A stretch of 54,470 bases of DNA. Origin: Dyadobacter alkalitolerans DSM 23607. GTDB taxonomy: Bacteria > Bacteroidota > Bacteroidia > Cytophagales > Spirosomataceae. The DNA is taken from NCBI RefSeq assembly GCF_000428845.1, contig NZ_AUAS01000020.1:1-54470 (forward strand), given 5' to 3'. Of the stretch, positions 42,398 to 51,155 are shown in pieces; position 1 is the first letter of the stretch, and each line of letters starts with the position of its first letter. The translations under genes were made by a program, and so were the position numbers. The notes beneath the pieces were generated by a model. The model made no database searches, was not told where the DNA came from, and worked only from the letters and a program-made list of their open reading frames with translations.

Positions 42398-43952
42398 ATG
42401 GCCAATAGACCTCTGAGCATGCATAAATTACGGCAGATACTCATTTTTCTGAAACGAGGGGTATCAATTCGCAACATCGAAAAAGAAGTAAAAATATCAA
42501 GGAAGACCATTGGGCTTTACCAGCAGAAATTCCTGCAAACAGGTTTAGGGTTCCGAGAGCTTCTGTTAGTCAAGGACCAGCAGCTGGAATACTTGATCAA
42601 TCAGGAAAAGACAGATGTACCGGAAGATACTGACCCCAGGAAAGTCCATTTCTACGGTCAGGTCGACTATTTTGCCCATGAATTAAAACATACCGGCGTT
42701 ACCCGATTACTCCTTTGGAAGGAATATATCAGGGAAAATCCGGGTGGCCTTCAGTATTCCAGGTTTTGTAAACTTTTGCAGGATCACCTCAAAATCGCCC
42801 AGGCCTCCATGCATTTTGAGCACCATCCAGGAAAGGTGATGCAGGTGGATTTTGCTGGTGACCAGCTATACTATGTGGATACTGCAAGCGGTGAGCTCAT
42901 CGCATGCCCTGTCTTCGTGGCGGTGCTGCCTTTTAGCGGATACGGATATGTGGAAGCATTGCCGAACATGAAACTGGCCCAGGTCGTAAAGGCCTTAAAC
43001 AACGCGCTGGCCTATTTTGGAGGTGTACCACTGGGAGCAAAGTCTGATAACATGAAGCAGTGGGTATCGCGTAGCTCTCGTTACGAACCTGCATTTACCG
43101 ACATGCTTGAACAATGGGCCAACCACAATCATATTGCCCTGTATGCAGCCAGGCCACATAAACCCAAAGATAAGGCCGCGGTAGAGAACTTTATTAAAAT
43201 CACCTACCGCCGCATTTACGCCCACTTACGCAATGACACCTTCCATAATCTGGCCAGCCTGAATGCAGCCATTAAAGAGAAGTTGGCACTACACCATCAG
43301 ATGAACTTCCAGAAAAAGACATTCAGCCGTCTGGAATTATTTACTAGCCAGGAAGCCCCGCATCTTCAACCTTTACCGGAATCGCCCTATCAAGTCCGGC
43401 ACTACACCAAAGCCAAAGTCCAGAAGAACTACCATGTGGTCATCGGAGAAGACTGGCACTTTACAGCGTCCCCTTCCGCTACATCGGCAAAGAAGTGCGG
43501 ATCGCTTACTGCGAAGATACGGTTGAGATTTACCGCGCGGCGGCCGCCATGATAATCAGCGGATTGCCCTGCACAGCAGGAATTACCGGAGCCACGGATA
43601 TACTACCCTGAAAGAGCATATGCCACAGGCCCACCAGGTTGTGTCCAGACAACAGGGCTGGGACCCGGAATATTACCTGAGAAAAGCCAGCGAGAACGGC
43701 CCCAGCACCTACGAGTTCTTCAAAAAAGTCATGGATAGCAAACGAATTATCGATCAATCGTACTCCTCTTGCCTGGGCCTGCTAAGACTGATTAAGTCCT
43801 ATGGGGCCGTCCGGATGGAGAATGCCTGCAAGCGGGCTTTAACAGGTTATAAGTTCAGTTACATCGCTGTAAAAAACATCCTGGACCATAACATGGACCT
43901 GATCCAGGATCTGGACAGCAAAGAATACCGTATCCTGAACACTCTAACCTGA
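42398..43952 (+). pseudogene. istA: istA transposase gene with two frameshifts
   Basis: The first frame (42398-43552) holds the N-terminal helix-turn-helix (GVSIRNIEKEVKISRKTIGL) and the rve integrase core with MQVDFAGDQLYYVD, GAKSDNMKQWV and PHKPKDKAAVENFIK (DDE residues). Near 43458 the coding frame shifts: the continuing protein FRYIGKEVRIAYCEDTVEIY is in another frame. Near 43545 it shifts again into RIALHSRNYRSHGYTTLKEH, which runs to 43952 (ILNTLT). All parts are present in order, so two small indels broke an otherwise complete IstA of about 515 residues. Confidence 0.88.
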
Positions 43953-43997
43953 GAGGACCAGCTACCTACAAAGAATAATCACTATAACCTGTTCAAA

Positions 43998-44553
43998 ATG
44001 AATACACAAAACACCTTAGATCTGTTAAGGTCGCTCAAACTGGCCGGTATGGCAAAACGCTATGAGGCCGTTCTTTCATTGCCCGTCCACGAGCTGGTCG
44101 ATGTCCATTCCCTGGTCGCCATTATCACGCAGGCTGAAATAGAATATCGGCAGCACGTCAGGACGTCAAAGTATCTGAAAGCTAGCAAACTTCGTTATCA
44201 CGCCCTTCCGGAAGATATCCTGTGTACACCTGAAAGGGGAATTACAAGGGAACAGGTCCTGAGATTGTCAGACGGAATGTTCATCGAAAAGGGGGAGAAT
44301 ATCTTGATAACAGGTGCTGGATGACTTTGGGTTAAAACAGCTAAGCAACGATGCCAGGATCGCACTGCTGGACATATTGGAAGACCGTTACGGAAATGGC
44401 TCTACGATTATCACTTCGCAACTGCCTGTGGACAATTGGCATAACTTTATAGACGAGCCAACGCTTGCAGATGCCACCATGGACCGACTCTCAGCATCCG
44501 CTCACAGAATTGCTTTAACAGGAAAATCATTGAGAAAAAGAAAAAATCATTAA
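43998..44553 (+). pseudogene. istB: istB helper ATPase gene with internal deletion and frameshift
   Basis: The first frame (43998-44324) gives the IstB N-terminus (TLDLLRSLKLAGMAKRYEAV) and stops inside the Walker A strand at NILITGAG. The second frame (from 44314) resumes at the Walker B motif MLDDFGLKQLSNDARIAL and runs to the C-terminus (STIITSQLPVDNWHNFI, DRLSASAHRIALTGKSLRK). About 60-80 residues, including the Walker A GKS and the intervening helices, are missing. The ATPase cannot function. Intact IstB is about 245 residues. Confidence 0.88.
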
Positions 44554-44596
44554 GTTTAAATTATCACTCTCGCTCAGTGCCGTTAGCCACTTTTAG

Positions 44597-44667
44597 GTGG
44601 CGTAGTTTGCGCAGGAATTAACGGCGTCTTTTGCCCAGGAACACTGGAGTACTTTCACAGGAATATC
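44597..44667 (-). repeat. IS21 right-end repeat array (three copies)
   Basis: Three ~22-bp units inverted relative to the left-end array: GTGGCGTAGTTTGCGCAGGA (44597-), AACGGCGTCTTTTGCCCAGG (44620-) and CTGGAGTACTTTCACAGGAA (44644-). They define the right end of the element and run into the start of the truncated peptidase frame. Confidence 0.78.
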
Positions 44668-45515
44668 TAGCGTTGTCTGATTCTTCGCGATTATCATTTA
44701 TGGCACATGAATTAGGTCATTATTACTTTGGTTCTGTAATCTCGCCAAACTCAACTTTGCAATGGGCATTCCTTGAAGGGATTACAGAGTATCTTTCCCT
44801 GCAAGCCATAAGGGACCTTGTAGGTAAAGACTACTATGACAGACAGATTAAGCGTTATGCTGGGGCCAGTAAAAAGATGCAAGATTTTGTGCCACTTAAG
44901 AACATAACGATTGGAAGTCAAATTAATCAGGATTATCGCTATAACTATGTTCCATTACTATTAACGGCTCTGGAGCAGCAGATAGGAAAACAACAAATAT
45001 GGAATTGGCTCAGTACGGTGCTGCGTTCACAACACCCAGTTACTAACTATCAGTTTTTCAAAAAGAGCATACTTGACAGCGGTGTTGACGAACAAGTTTT
45101 TACATCTTTTGAAGAGAAATACCTTGCACCCCTTTCCAGCTTACAAGATCTTTTATACCTTTTCAGATCAACAAGTACACATTATTACTATTGGGGACTA
45201 TCGAAAGAATCAGTTAAAAAGGGGGCTCCAAATAAACCGCATGCTTTTTACACTTCAATCAAAAGTATTCCACTTGATGACAGTAATCTTAAAAAAATCG
45301 CACAGCAGTATAAGTATTTTTCAATCCGGCAATGTAGACCCACTAACGAAACTTGTAGCAGTGATTTCAATACATATGACAATTTGGAAGATGCCAGAAA
45401 TGCCCAGGCTAAATGGTTAAAAAATTTATCCGGAGAATATATTCTCAAGCAGGTTGATTTTCAAAGTATTCATTGGAATCATAATGCCAACTCTATTATG
45501 TGGACACGTACCTGA
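44668..45515 (+). pseudogene. Gluzincin metallopeptidase, 5' end lost at the IS21 boundary
   Basis: The frame is open from 44631 but its first codons lie within the IS21 right end. True protein begins about 44670 (ALSDSSRLSFMAHELGHYYF). It shows the zinc motif HELGH and, 19 residues later, the third ligand in FLEGITEYLS, as in M1/gluzincin-like peptidases. About 280 residues follow to the stop at 45515. The upstream half of the gene is not found on the other side of the element, so the insertion was accompanied by a deletion. The sequence is AT-rich. Expression without its own start is doubtful. Confidence 0.72.
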
Positions 45516-45583
45516 AAACAACCCGGGTGCATCTGAAGAACTCTTAGCGCTATTCTTTGTCCAGTTACCAAAAGAACCCCTAT

Positions 45584-45699
45584 ATGGCTAAGATTAAAAA
45601 ATATATCTTGCTGATGATGATGCAGAAGATCGGTTATTACTGATTGACGCGATCACTTATACTTCCCCTATTTGCCGATCCGTAATGACTGCCAGTTAA
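45584..45699 (+). pseudogene. Receiver-domain (response regulator) remnant
   Basis: After ATGGCTAAG at 45584 a one-base shift in an A-run opens the frame KIYLADDDAEDRLLLIDAIT, the canonical first beta strand and acidic pocket of a response regulator receiver domain. It soon runs into unrelated residues and TAA at 45697-45699. Only about 20 of 120 residues remain. This is a gene ghost. Confidence 0.5.
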
Positions 45700-45787
45700 A
45701 GTAATTAATTGCTACTTTGTCGGGCGAAGTGACTTAGTAAAATAATTGGCTATGCTAGTTAATGGAGCGATAAAGAAATACCCTATG

Positions 45788-46825
45788 TTATCGCTTGGAT
45801 GGAGCTAGCAGGTTTAGAAGGTGTCGGATGAAGCCCAGCATTACGGCGCACCATGCAAACAGTGCGATGAAAATGAAAACTGATATGATGATTTCCAAAA
45901 ACGGTAAATGCAAAGCCTCGTTTAATCTGATCGTGGATACGGTATACATGCCTAGTGGGAAAACGAGTGACCAATAGCTGGGATCGTAGCCTTCGGCTGT
46001 GACCGGCGTTTTAATTGCTTTGACAGCATGTTTCCAGATCCCCAGAATGATCAGCAACGGAATCCACCAGGTTCCCGCGGACCAGAACAGTAAAGTGAAC
46101 CCTTTTAAAAAAGGACGAATTTCAATTAGAAGATTAAATTGATCAGAAAGCGTGATGAGTATCGAACCAGCCAAGGTCGTAATAGCTGTGGCTCCCATAT
46201 TGATCCAGTAAGGCGCGCCCAGTTCGTCTGCATGAAGGATAAAAAAGGAAATTCGGTAAATAATCAGGGACATAATGTATAAGTAAAACACACATCCCAC
46301 TAGAAAAAGGCACAAAGAGACGAAAAGAAATGTATTGCTGCCCGCAGCTACCAGCGCGGTGAGTACGGAAATCGCCTGGATTGCAACAACGAGCAGCAGC
46401 CAGCCTCCGTTGATGCCATCTTTCAGGCTCAGTTTTTCTTCCTTTATAGTTATGGAGAAGAGAAATCCGTAAGCGAGAAACAGCCATAAACCAGCAGCAA
46501 TAACGAGCAGGACTTTTGCGACCGACAATAGTTGAAACACCAGGATCAGTTGGTTGGCAATAATGCAGCAGGCTGCTACAAGCGTCAGAAAACCGGGCCC
46601 ACGCTGATAACTTTGGAAATCCGCAATGACATCTTTTTCATAAGCTGCAATGCGATATACCAAGGCAAAAACCAGAGACGTGAAGATCGTCAGATTAAGA
46701 AAGAGCATAGCCTTAGCGAGGAGGTCCCAACCCTTCAATGAAAACGCAACACCTAAAATGCCCGTAGCCATCGCCATCGCGAAATAGGAAGGCAGCATAG
46801 TCTTGGTACTGTGCCGTAAATTCAT
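45788..46825 (-). CDS. TDT-family anion/C4-dicarboxylate/tellurite (TehA-SLAC1-like) exporter
   Basis: A 345-residue protein with about ten transmembrane helices. The start STKTMLPSYFAMAMATGILGVAFSLKGW, the internal LLFWSAGTWWIPLLIILGIWK and the late YWSLVFPLGMYTVSTIRLNEAL are hallmarks of the TDT/SLAC1 family (TehA, Mae1, Ssu1). Family members move small anions such as malate, nitrate, chloride, or sulfite. It is nine bases downstream of a sulfite-oxidase-fold protein, which makes sulfite or a related sulfur anion an attractive substrate, but this is inference from context. Confidence 0.88.
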   Translation of the reverse strand: MNLRHSTKTMLPSYFAMAMATGILGVAFSLKGWDLLAKAMLFLNLTIFTSLVFALVYRIAAYEKDVIADFQSYQRGPGFLTLVAACCIIANQLILVFQLLSVAKVLLVIAAGLWLFLAYGFLFSITIKEEKLSLKDGINGGWLLLVVAIQAISVLTALVAAGSNTFLFVSLCLFLVGCVFYLYIMSLIIYRISFFILHADELGAPYWINMGATAITTLAGSILITLSDQFNLLIEIRPFLKGFTLLFWSAGTWWIPLLIILGIWKHAVKAIKTPVTAEGYDPSYWSLVFPLGMYTVSTIRLNEALHLPFLEIIISVFIFIALFAWCAVMLGFIRHLLNLLAPSKR

Positions 46826-46834
46826 TGAAGAATA

Positions 46835-48502
46835 TTAAGTGCTGGCTAAAAGATCAAAATATTCGTCATCCTCATTTTTTCCGCCATAGCCCTTACCAAC
46901 AGTGGTATGTGACGTTACAAAGTCAATGCGTTCGATCCATTTGACCATTTTGTAGCCCAGCTGGTTCTCAATGCGGAGACGGATCGGCGCTCCATATAAT
47001 TCAGGCAATGGCTTGTAATTCATCTCCCAGGCAAGCAATGCACCCTGCTTCATACAATTATCCAGCGTGTGCGTGTCATAATAAACTCCTCCGTACAATC
47101 CTTCTCCGAAAGAATAAAAAACCACGGTTTTCACGGAAGGGTCAGGCTTCACAACCTCAATTAATTTACTAATTGGCAAGCCGCCCCATTCTGCAATCCC
47201 CGACCAGCCTTGTATACAATGGTGCATGGTGATATTTTCCTCTTTACCCAATGCTTTAAGTTCAGCCAATGAAAATTCACCAGGATTTTCCACCAGTCCC
47301 CCGACTTTCAGCTTAAAATTCTCAAATTTGTCTGCCGCCAATGCCCGCCATTCCTCAGATTCCGGCAGTTTACCATTAGGCCAGAAATATGGCGATATGT
47401 CTTCTTTTTTATGAAAAAGTTTTGGTTCTAATCGGTTGATGGTCAGCGCCCACAATGTACCATTCAATAGCTGCTCTGCCCGTTGTAAAAGCCGTGGGCG
47501 TTTCCACGAAAGCCAATGTGCAGAAACAGCAAACAAGATCATAAAAGTGAGGATTCCTATGCCGGTATATAGTCCGGAGAGGTCATTTTCATTGTCAGTC
47601 CCGTGCACAATGTGGTTCATGTTTCTTACCAACCCGGTTGCAGCCACCATCACTACATGCACGATAGTGAATGCGACATAAGCAACCATCACAAGAAAGT
47701 GGACAGAACGCGCTCCTTGCCTGTTGCCGAACATTTTGGGAAACCAATGAAACCGGTTTGCAATGGCAGGCGACATCGCCATGCCACTGAGCATAGAGAT
47801 GGGCGCCAGCACAAATACAACGGTAAAATAAGAGAGTTGTTGAAGGGCATTGTATTGGTAAAACCCATTTGGCTCAATCGGCATATTCAATGTTACATAA
47901 TGAACAAAAATGCTCCATGCGTCCGGCAGAACCTGAAAGGAATCCGGCACAAGCCTGACCCAATGATCCGTAGCGAAAACAAGTATAACAAAAATAATTC
48001 CATTGAGCAGGAAAAATGGAACATTGATGAAATGCCAGCACCGCGCCAATCCAACTGTGTGCCGATACCCAGGGAGTCCCCAGATCGGGCTGATGTATCT
48101 GGCGTCTTCTTTGGCAGTAAATATCTTATTGGCCGGAATATCGACGGGTGTAAATTTAGCCCACTCGGTCCCCGGGGTGCTGCCGTTATTCCAGTACAAC
48201 CTGGGGTGATCCGCTAGGATTGAAAGTCCGCTGCGTATGATGGTAACGAGGAAAAAAAAATTGACCCAGTGGCTCAGCCGCAACCACCAGGGAAAGCCGG
48301 AAACGGGGTTTGGATGCGGCAAATTGGTCACCGCCGGATCGGCCGGTAACCCCCAGATAGCATATTGAAGCCATGCAACTCCTATTGATCCCAATAGGGC
48401 CAAACCTATTATGCACCACACTTCTTTTTTTAAGCCTAGATAAGATCTGCGGTCGGAAGGATAGCGAACGGCTTTTTCTACGGAGGTAAAATTCGGGATC
48501 AT
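46835..48502 (-). CDS. Fusion of cytochrome b561-type membrane domain and sulfite-oxidase-fold molybdoenzyme
   Basis: A 555-residue protein. Residues 25-345 are a di-haem cytochrome b561-like membrane domain with several helices and candidate haem His in LRLSHWVNFFF (H78), ARCWHFINVPF (H156), SVHFLVMVAY (H268) and TIVHVVMVAA. Residues 380-535 are an oxidoreductase molybdopterin-binding domain with the molybdenum ligand C429 in MHHCIQGWSGIAEWGG, then VVFYSFGEGLYGGVYYD and GAPIRLRIENQLGYKMVKWI. No signal peptide is present and the Mo domain follows the last helix. Separate MsrP and MsrQ subunits appear here in one chain. A TDT exporter follows nine bases downstream. Confidence 0.9.
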   Translation of the reverse strand: MIPNFTSVEKAVRYPSDRRSYLGLKKEVWCIIGLALLGSIGVAWLQYAIWGLPADPAVTNLPHPNPVSGFPWWLRLSHWVNFFFLVTIIRSGLSILADHPRLYWNNGSTPGTEWAKFTPVDIPANKIFTAKEDARYISPIWGLPGYRHTVGLARCWHFINVPFFLLNGIIFVILVFATDHWVRLVPDSFQVLPDAWSIFVHYVTLNMPIEPNGFYQYNALQQLSYFTVVFVLAPISMLSGMAMSPAIANRFHWFPKMFGNRQGARSVHFLVMVAYVAFTIVHVVMVAATGLVRNMNHIVHGTDNENDLSGLYTGIGILTFMILFAVSAHWLSWKRPRLLQRAEQLLNGTLWALTINRLEPKLFHKKEDISPYFWPNGKLPESEEWRALAADKFENFKLKVGGLVENPGEFSLAELKALGKEENITMHHCIQGWSGIAEWGGLPISKLIEVVKPDPSVKTVVFYSFGEGLYGGVYYDTHTLDNCMKQGALLAWEMNYKPLPELYGAPIRLRIENQLGYKMVKWIERIDFVTSHTTVGKGYGGKNEDDEYFDLLAST

Positions 48503-49066
48503 AAATGATTCATTTTTCGGAACTTATAATAATGATAATTAAGTCTATTGATATTCAAAAATAATCTCTCTTACTGGATCCAATGTTATGAAGATGTACA
48601 TCACATAAAACCTTATTGTTATTATCGGTTCAGGTATGGGTTTGCGGTAGCAGCTTTTCTCATTGTGTTTTCTATAAAACCTTTTAGGAGTGTATTTCTC
48701 AGGGCGAATTTCTCTAATATCACAATGTTGAAACTGCGCAGCACCGACAAAGACGCGGCCTTTAAACAGGAGTGCATGGGTGGCGCTTCTACCTTGGAAA
48801 AGTTGGGACGACTGCGTATGACGGTTGAAATTATGATCAAGCTTCTTAGTATGGACACGAAAATCAGTTCGGTGAATCGGCAGCATAAATACATTCATCA
48901 AAAATTAGGTATAGTACTTAATATTTGGTCTTAAAGCGTATAATTGTATGTACGCGGATAAGCTACCACATAGCAATTCTTCTACCCGGTCGTTTGGAGT
49001 AACGGATAATTTGAGTATGCCTCGTATCATTACGATTCGTTAGCACGAGTCCTTAAAAGTCTTGAG
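48503..49066. other. Unassigned stretch with overlapping frames
   Basis: About 560 bases between divergent genes. Frames of about 120 codons overlap on both strands (48548-48934 plus, 48545-48901 minus). Neither has a recognised motif or clear protein bias, so I do not call a gene. It should hold promoters of the molybdoenzyme operon (left) and the lipase-like operon (right). Confidence 0.4.
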
Positions 49067-50251
49067 ATGAAAACACCTGCAGCCATTTGGGTTGGGCTAC
49101 TCGTATGGATAGTAGCTTGTTCAAAAACAGACAGCGACAATCCGGCTCCTACCAAGAACAGGGGGAGCATACTTCAAGTTAGCCCGGGACAAGTACTACC
49201 AAAAATGCAGGTCATTGCTAATGTTCCGGAGTTTTCCATTCAGACTGTCGCCCGTTATGACCTGACGTGTTACGTGCTGACCTACCAAACCGAATACAAG
49301 GGCGAGCCCATCGCCACCAGAGGTCTGCTTATACTGCCTAACGGTGTGGCCTCTCCACGTATGCTGGCTTATTTCCACGGTACTCAGCCCCCAATTTCCT
49401 TGGTCGACAAATCAACCATACCTTCTCACTATAAAGGGGAAGCAAAGGATTTTTATGAAGTGAGAGCAATGGGACTGACTTGGGCATCGGCAGGATACGC
49501 CGTGTTTCTACCCGACTATATCGGGTACGGATCGACGACAGATCAGGAACATCCTTACATGTGCTTTGAAGAAATGTTCAAATCCAATGTGGATGGCCTT
49601 TTGGCCTCCAAGGCCTTCCTAACCAGCAAAGGCTACCCGGCAGATAACCGCCTGCTGTTGGCGGGATGGTCTCAGGGGGGTGGGGCAGCATTGTCTGCCC
49701 ATCGGTTTTTGCAGGAACAATACGCCGGGGAGTTTACAGTACTAGCTAGTTCTAGCCTGGCTGGCCCGTATAATTTTACCGATTACATACGTTCCGTTCT
49801 TGGTCAGCGCAGCCGTGCCCAGACCGTCGTGCTGATTACGTCCTGGTCGCTCTACGCCTTGAATCGGTTTACAGGCCTGAAACGATCGACCGATCAAATT
49901 TGGTCATATCCGGTTTACGATCAGATTTCAGCGGCACTACCACCTTCGACCGTTCCCGAAAAAATCTTTAATCATCAGTTTTTAGCGGGCCTCACCGACG
50001 GGTCTGACCAGGCCTTTGGTCAGGTACTTCAAAAGAATTCATTTCATCAAAACTGGCAGCCAAAGGGGAAAGTCTTTTTACATCATGGCGACGCAGACAA
50101 CGTCGTGCCGTATTTCAATTCGCTCAAAGCATACCAGGGGCTAAGGAACGAGGGCGCCGATATCAAATTGTACACATATAAGGGTGGAAAGCACGACACA
50201 GAAATTAGCAAATTTGTACTGACAACGCTGACTGACTTCAACGAGCTCTGA
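49067..50251 (+). CDS. Secreted lipase-like alpha/beta hydrolase lipoprotein
   Basis: A 394-residue protein with a lipoprotein signal (IWVGLLVWIVAC, Cys18). The hydrolase core has ATRGLLILPNG, AYFHGTQPP, AVFLPDYIGYG, the nucleophile elbow LLLAGWSQGGGAAL (S202), the Asp region FLHHGDADNVVP and the His in KGGKHDTEI. This matches the secretory lipase (LIP)/prolyl-oligopeptidase-like group, which hydrolyse lipids or esters outside the cell. The next gene, a PorP/SprF-type barrel, starts one base after the stop (TGATATG), so the pair is translationally linked. Confidence 0.88.
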   Translation: MKTPAAIWVGLLVWIVACSKTDSDNPAPTKNRGSILQVSPGQVLPKMQVIANVPEFSIQTVARYDLTCYVLTYQTEYKGEPIATRGLLILPNGVASPRMLAYFHGTQPPISLVDKSTIPSHYKGEAKDFYEVRAMGLTWASAGYAVFLPDYIGYGSTTDQEHPYMCFEEMFKSNVDGLLASKAFLTSKGYPADNRLLLAGWSQGGGAALSAHRFLQEQYAGEFTVLASSSLAGPYNFTDYIRSVLGQRSRAQTVVLITSWSLYALNRFTGLKRSTDQIWSYPVYDQISAALPPSTVPEKIFNHQFLAGLTDGSDQAFGQVLQKNSFHQNWQPKGKVFLHHGDADNVVPYFNSLKAYQGLRNEGADIKLYTYKGGKHDTEISKFVLTTLTDFNEL

Positions 50252-50252
50252 T

Positions 50253-51110
50253 ATGAATCGATGGCTACTTATGCTCCTTGGGTGTTCCCAAACCATGCTC
50301 GTTCAAGGTCAAAATACGCTCCGCCCGAACTTGTATGGCCCCAACCAGGCCCTCAATTATTATAACGTGGCGGCCGGCTTGCCGGACTCTACGGCCAACC
50401 AATCGCTACTACTCTACGGGAAATACAAGTCTGTAGATAACGATGTTTGGGACAAACCGGTTACCGTATTTGCAAATTATCTGGGCCATCTTAAAAAGTT
50501 GAAAGGAATATACAACGTCGGTTATCTGAACGACACGTACTCCTTTTTCAATCGCCAGGCCATCTATGCGGGGTACAGCCAACAAATTACCTTATTCGGT
50601 ACGAGGACGCTATCACTAGGGGTACGAGCCGTTTTGAATCTGGACTGCATTCGCTGGAACAACTGGCAGCCTGCTTTTCGCTCGCGAAACAGTACCCGGC
50701 TGACACCAGATATAGATTTGGGCTTGGCCTATCAGGGAAGAAGCCTGGCGGTAGGACTGTCCGCTAAAAATCTATTGGGTTACTCGGTTCGCTATAATGG
50801 GGAGAATTTGCTGACAAATCAGCGGGAGTTCTATCTCTCGCTGGCCTATGCCTTTCATCTGAGCAAACGGGTAACCATAGCACCTTTTACGCTGATCCGT
50901 TTGGAACGGGGTCTTGACGCCGATATAGGGACTTATGTTGGTTTGTTCCGCCGGGCATGGCTGAGCTATCAGTTTCGGGTATGGGAACTTCGAAGCATTT
51001 ACTCCTTAACTGTCAATCCGTATAAAGGCCTTCGCTTAGGCATTTCTTACGATCAATCGCTGGTTCACCGTGATAATAATATCGACGTATTAGTGGGATA
51101 CTGCTTTTAG
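50253..51110 (+). CDS. PorP/SprF-family outer membrane protein
   Basis: A 285-residue beta-barrel protein with signal peptide (MLLGCSQTMLVQGQ). The core follows PorP/SprF: an N-terminal region naming a periplasmic part (YNVAAGLPDSTANQSLLLYG, WDKPVTVFANY), YAGYSQQITLFGTRTLSLGV, LTPDIDLGLAYQGRSLAVGL and the C-terminal strand GLRLGISYDQSLVH. PorP/SprF proteins act in or beside the type IX secretion and gliding system and often accompany secreted repeat adhesins. Here it is coupled to a lipase-like lipoprotein instead of an adhesin, which is unusual. Confidence 0.82.
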   Translation: MNRWLLMLLGCSQTMLVQGQNTLRPNLYGPNQALNYYNVAAGLPDSTANQSLLLYGKYKSVDNDVWDKPVTVFANYLGHLKKLKGIYNVGYLNDTYSFFNRQAIYAGYSQQITLFGTRTLSLGVRAVLNLDCIRWNNWQPAFRSRNSTRLTPDIDLGLAYQGRSLAVGLSAKNLLGYSVRYNGENLLTNQREFYLSLAYAFHLSKRVTIAPFTLIRLERGLDADIGTYVGLFRRAWLSYQFRVWELRSIYSLTVNPYKGLRLGISYDQSLVHRDNNIDVLVGYCF

Positions 51111-51155
51111 ATGTCTATGATATTGACGCCACTCTAACGAGCAAGGAGCTGTTAC

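Larger units (their letters stand above)
42141..44667 (+). mobile_element. Degenerate IS21-family element
   Basis: The element carries remains of istA and istB between characteristic multiple terminal repeats. On the left, ~22-bp repeats of the type ATTCCTGCGCAAAGTACGCC occur at about 42141, 42167, 42190, 42287 and 42312. On the right, their inverted copies occur at 44597-44617, 44620-44641 and 44644-44667. The outermost GATATTCCT (42141) and its complement AGGAATATC (ending 44667) mark the likely ends. I found no matching target-site duplication in the immediate flanks, which fits an old or rearranged insertion. Both genes are broken, so it cannot move by itself. Confidence 0.85.

Noticed and set aside
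48545..48934. Overlapping ~120-codon frames on both strands, considered as a hypothetical gene
   Set aside because: Neither strand shows protein-like composition, signal, domain or a clear start context, and they exclude each other.
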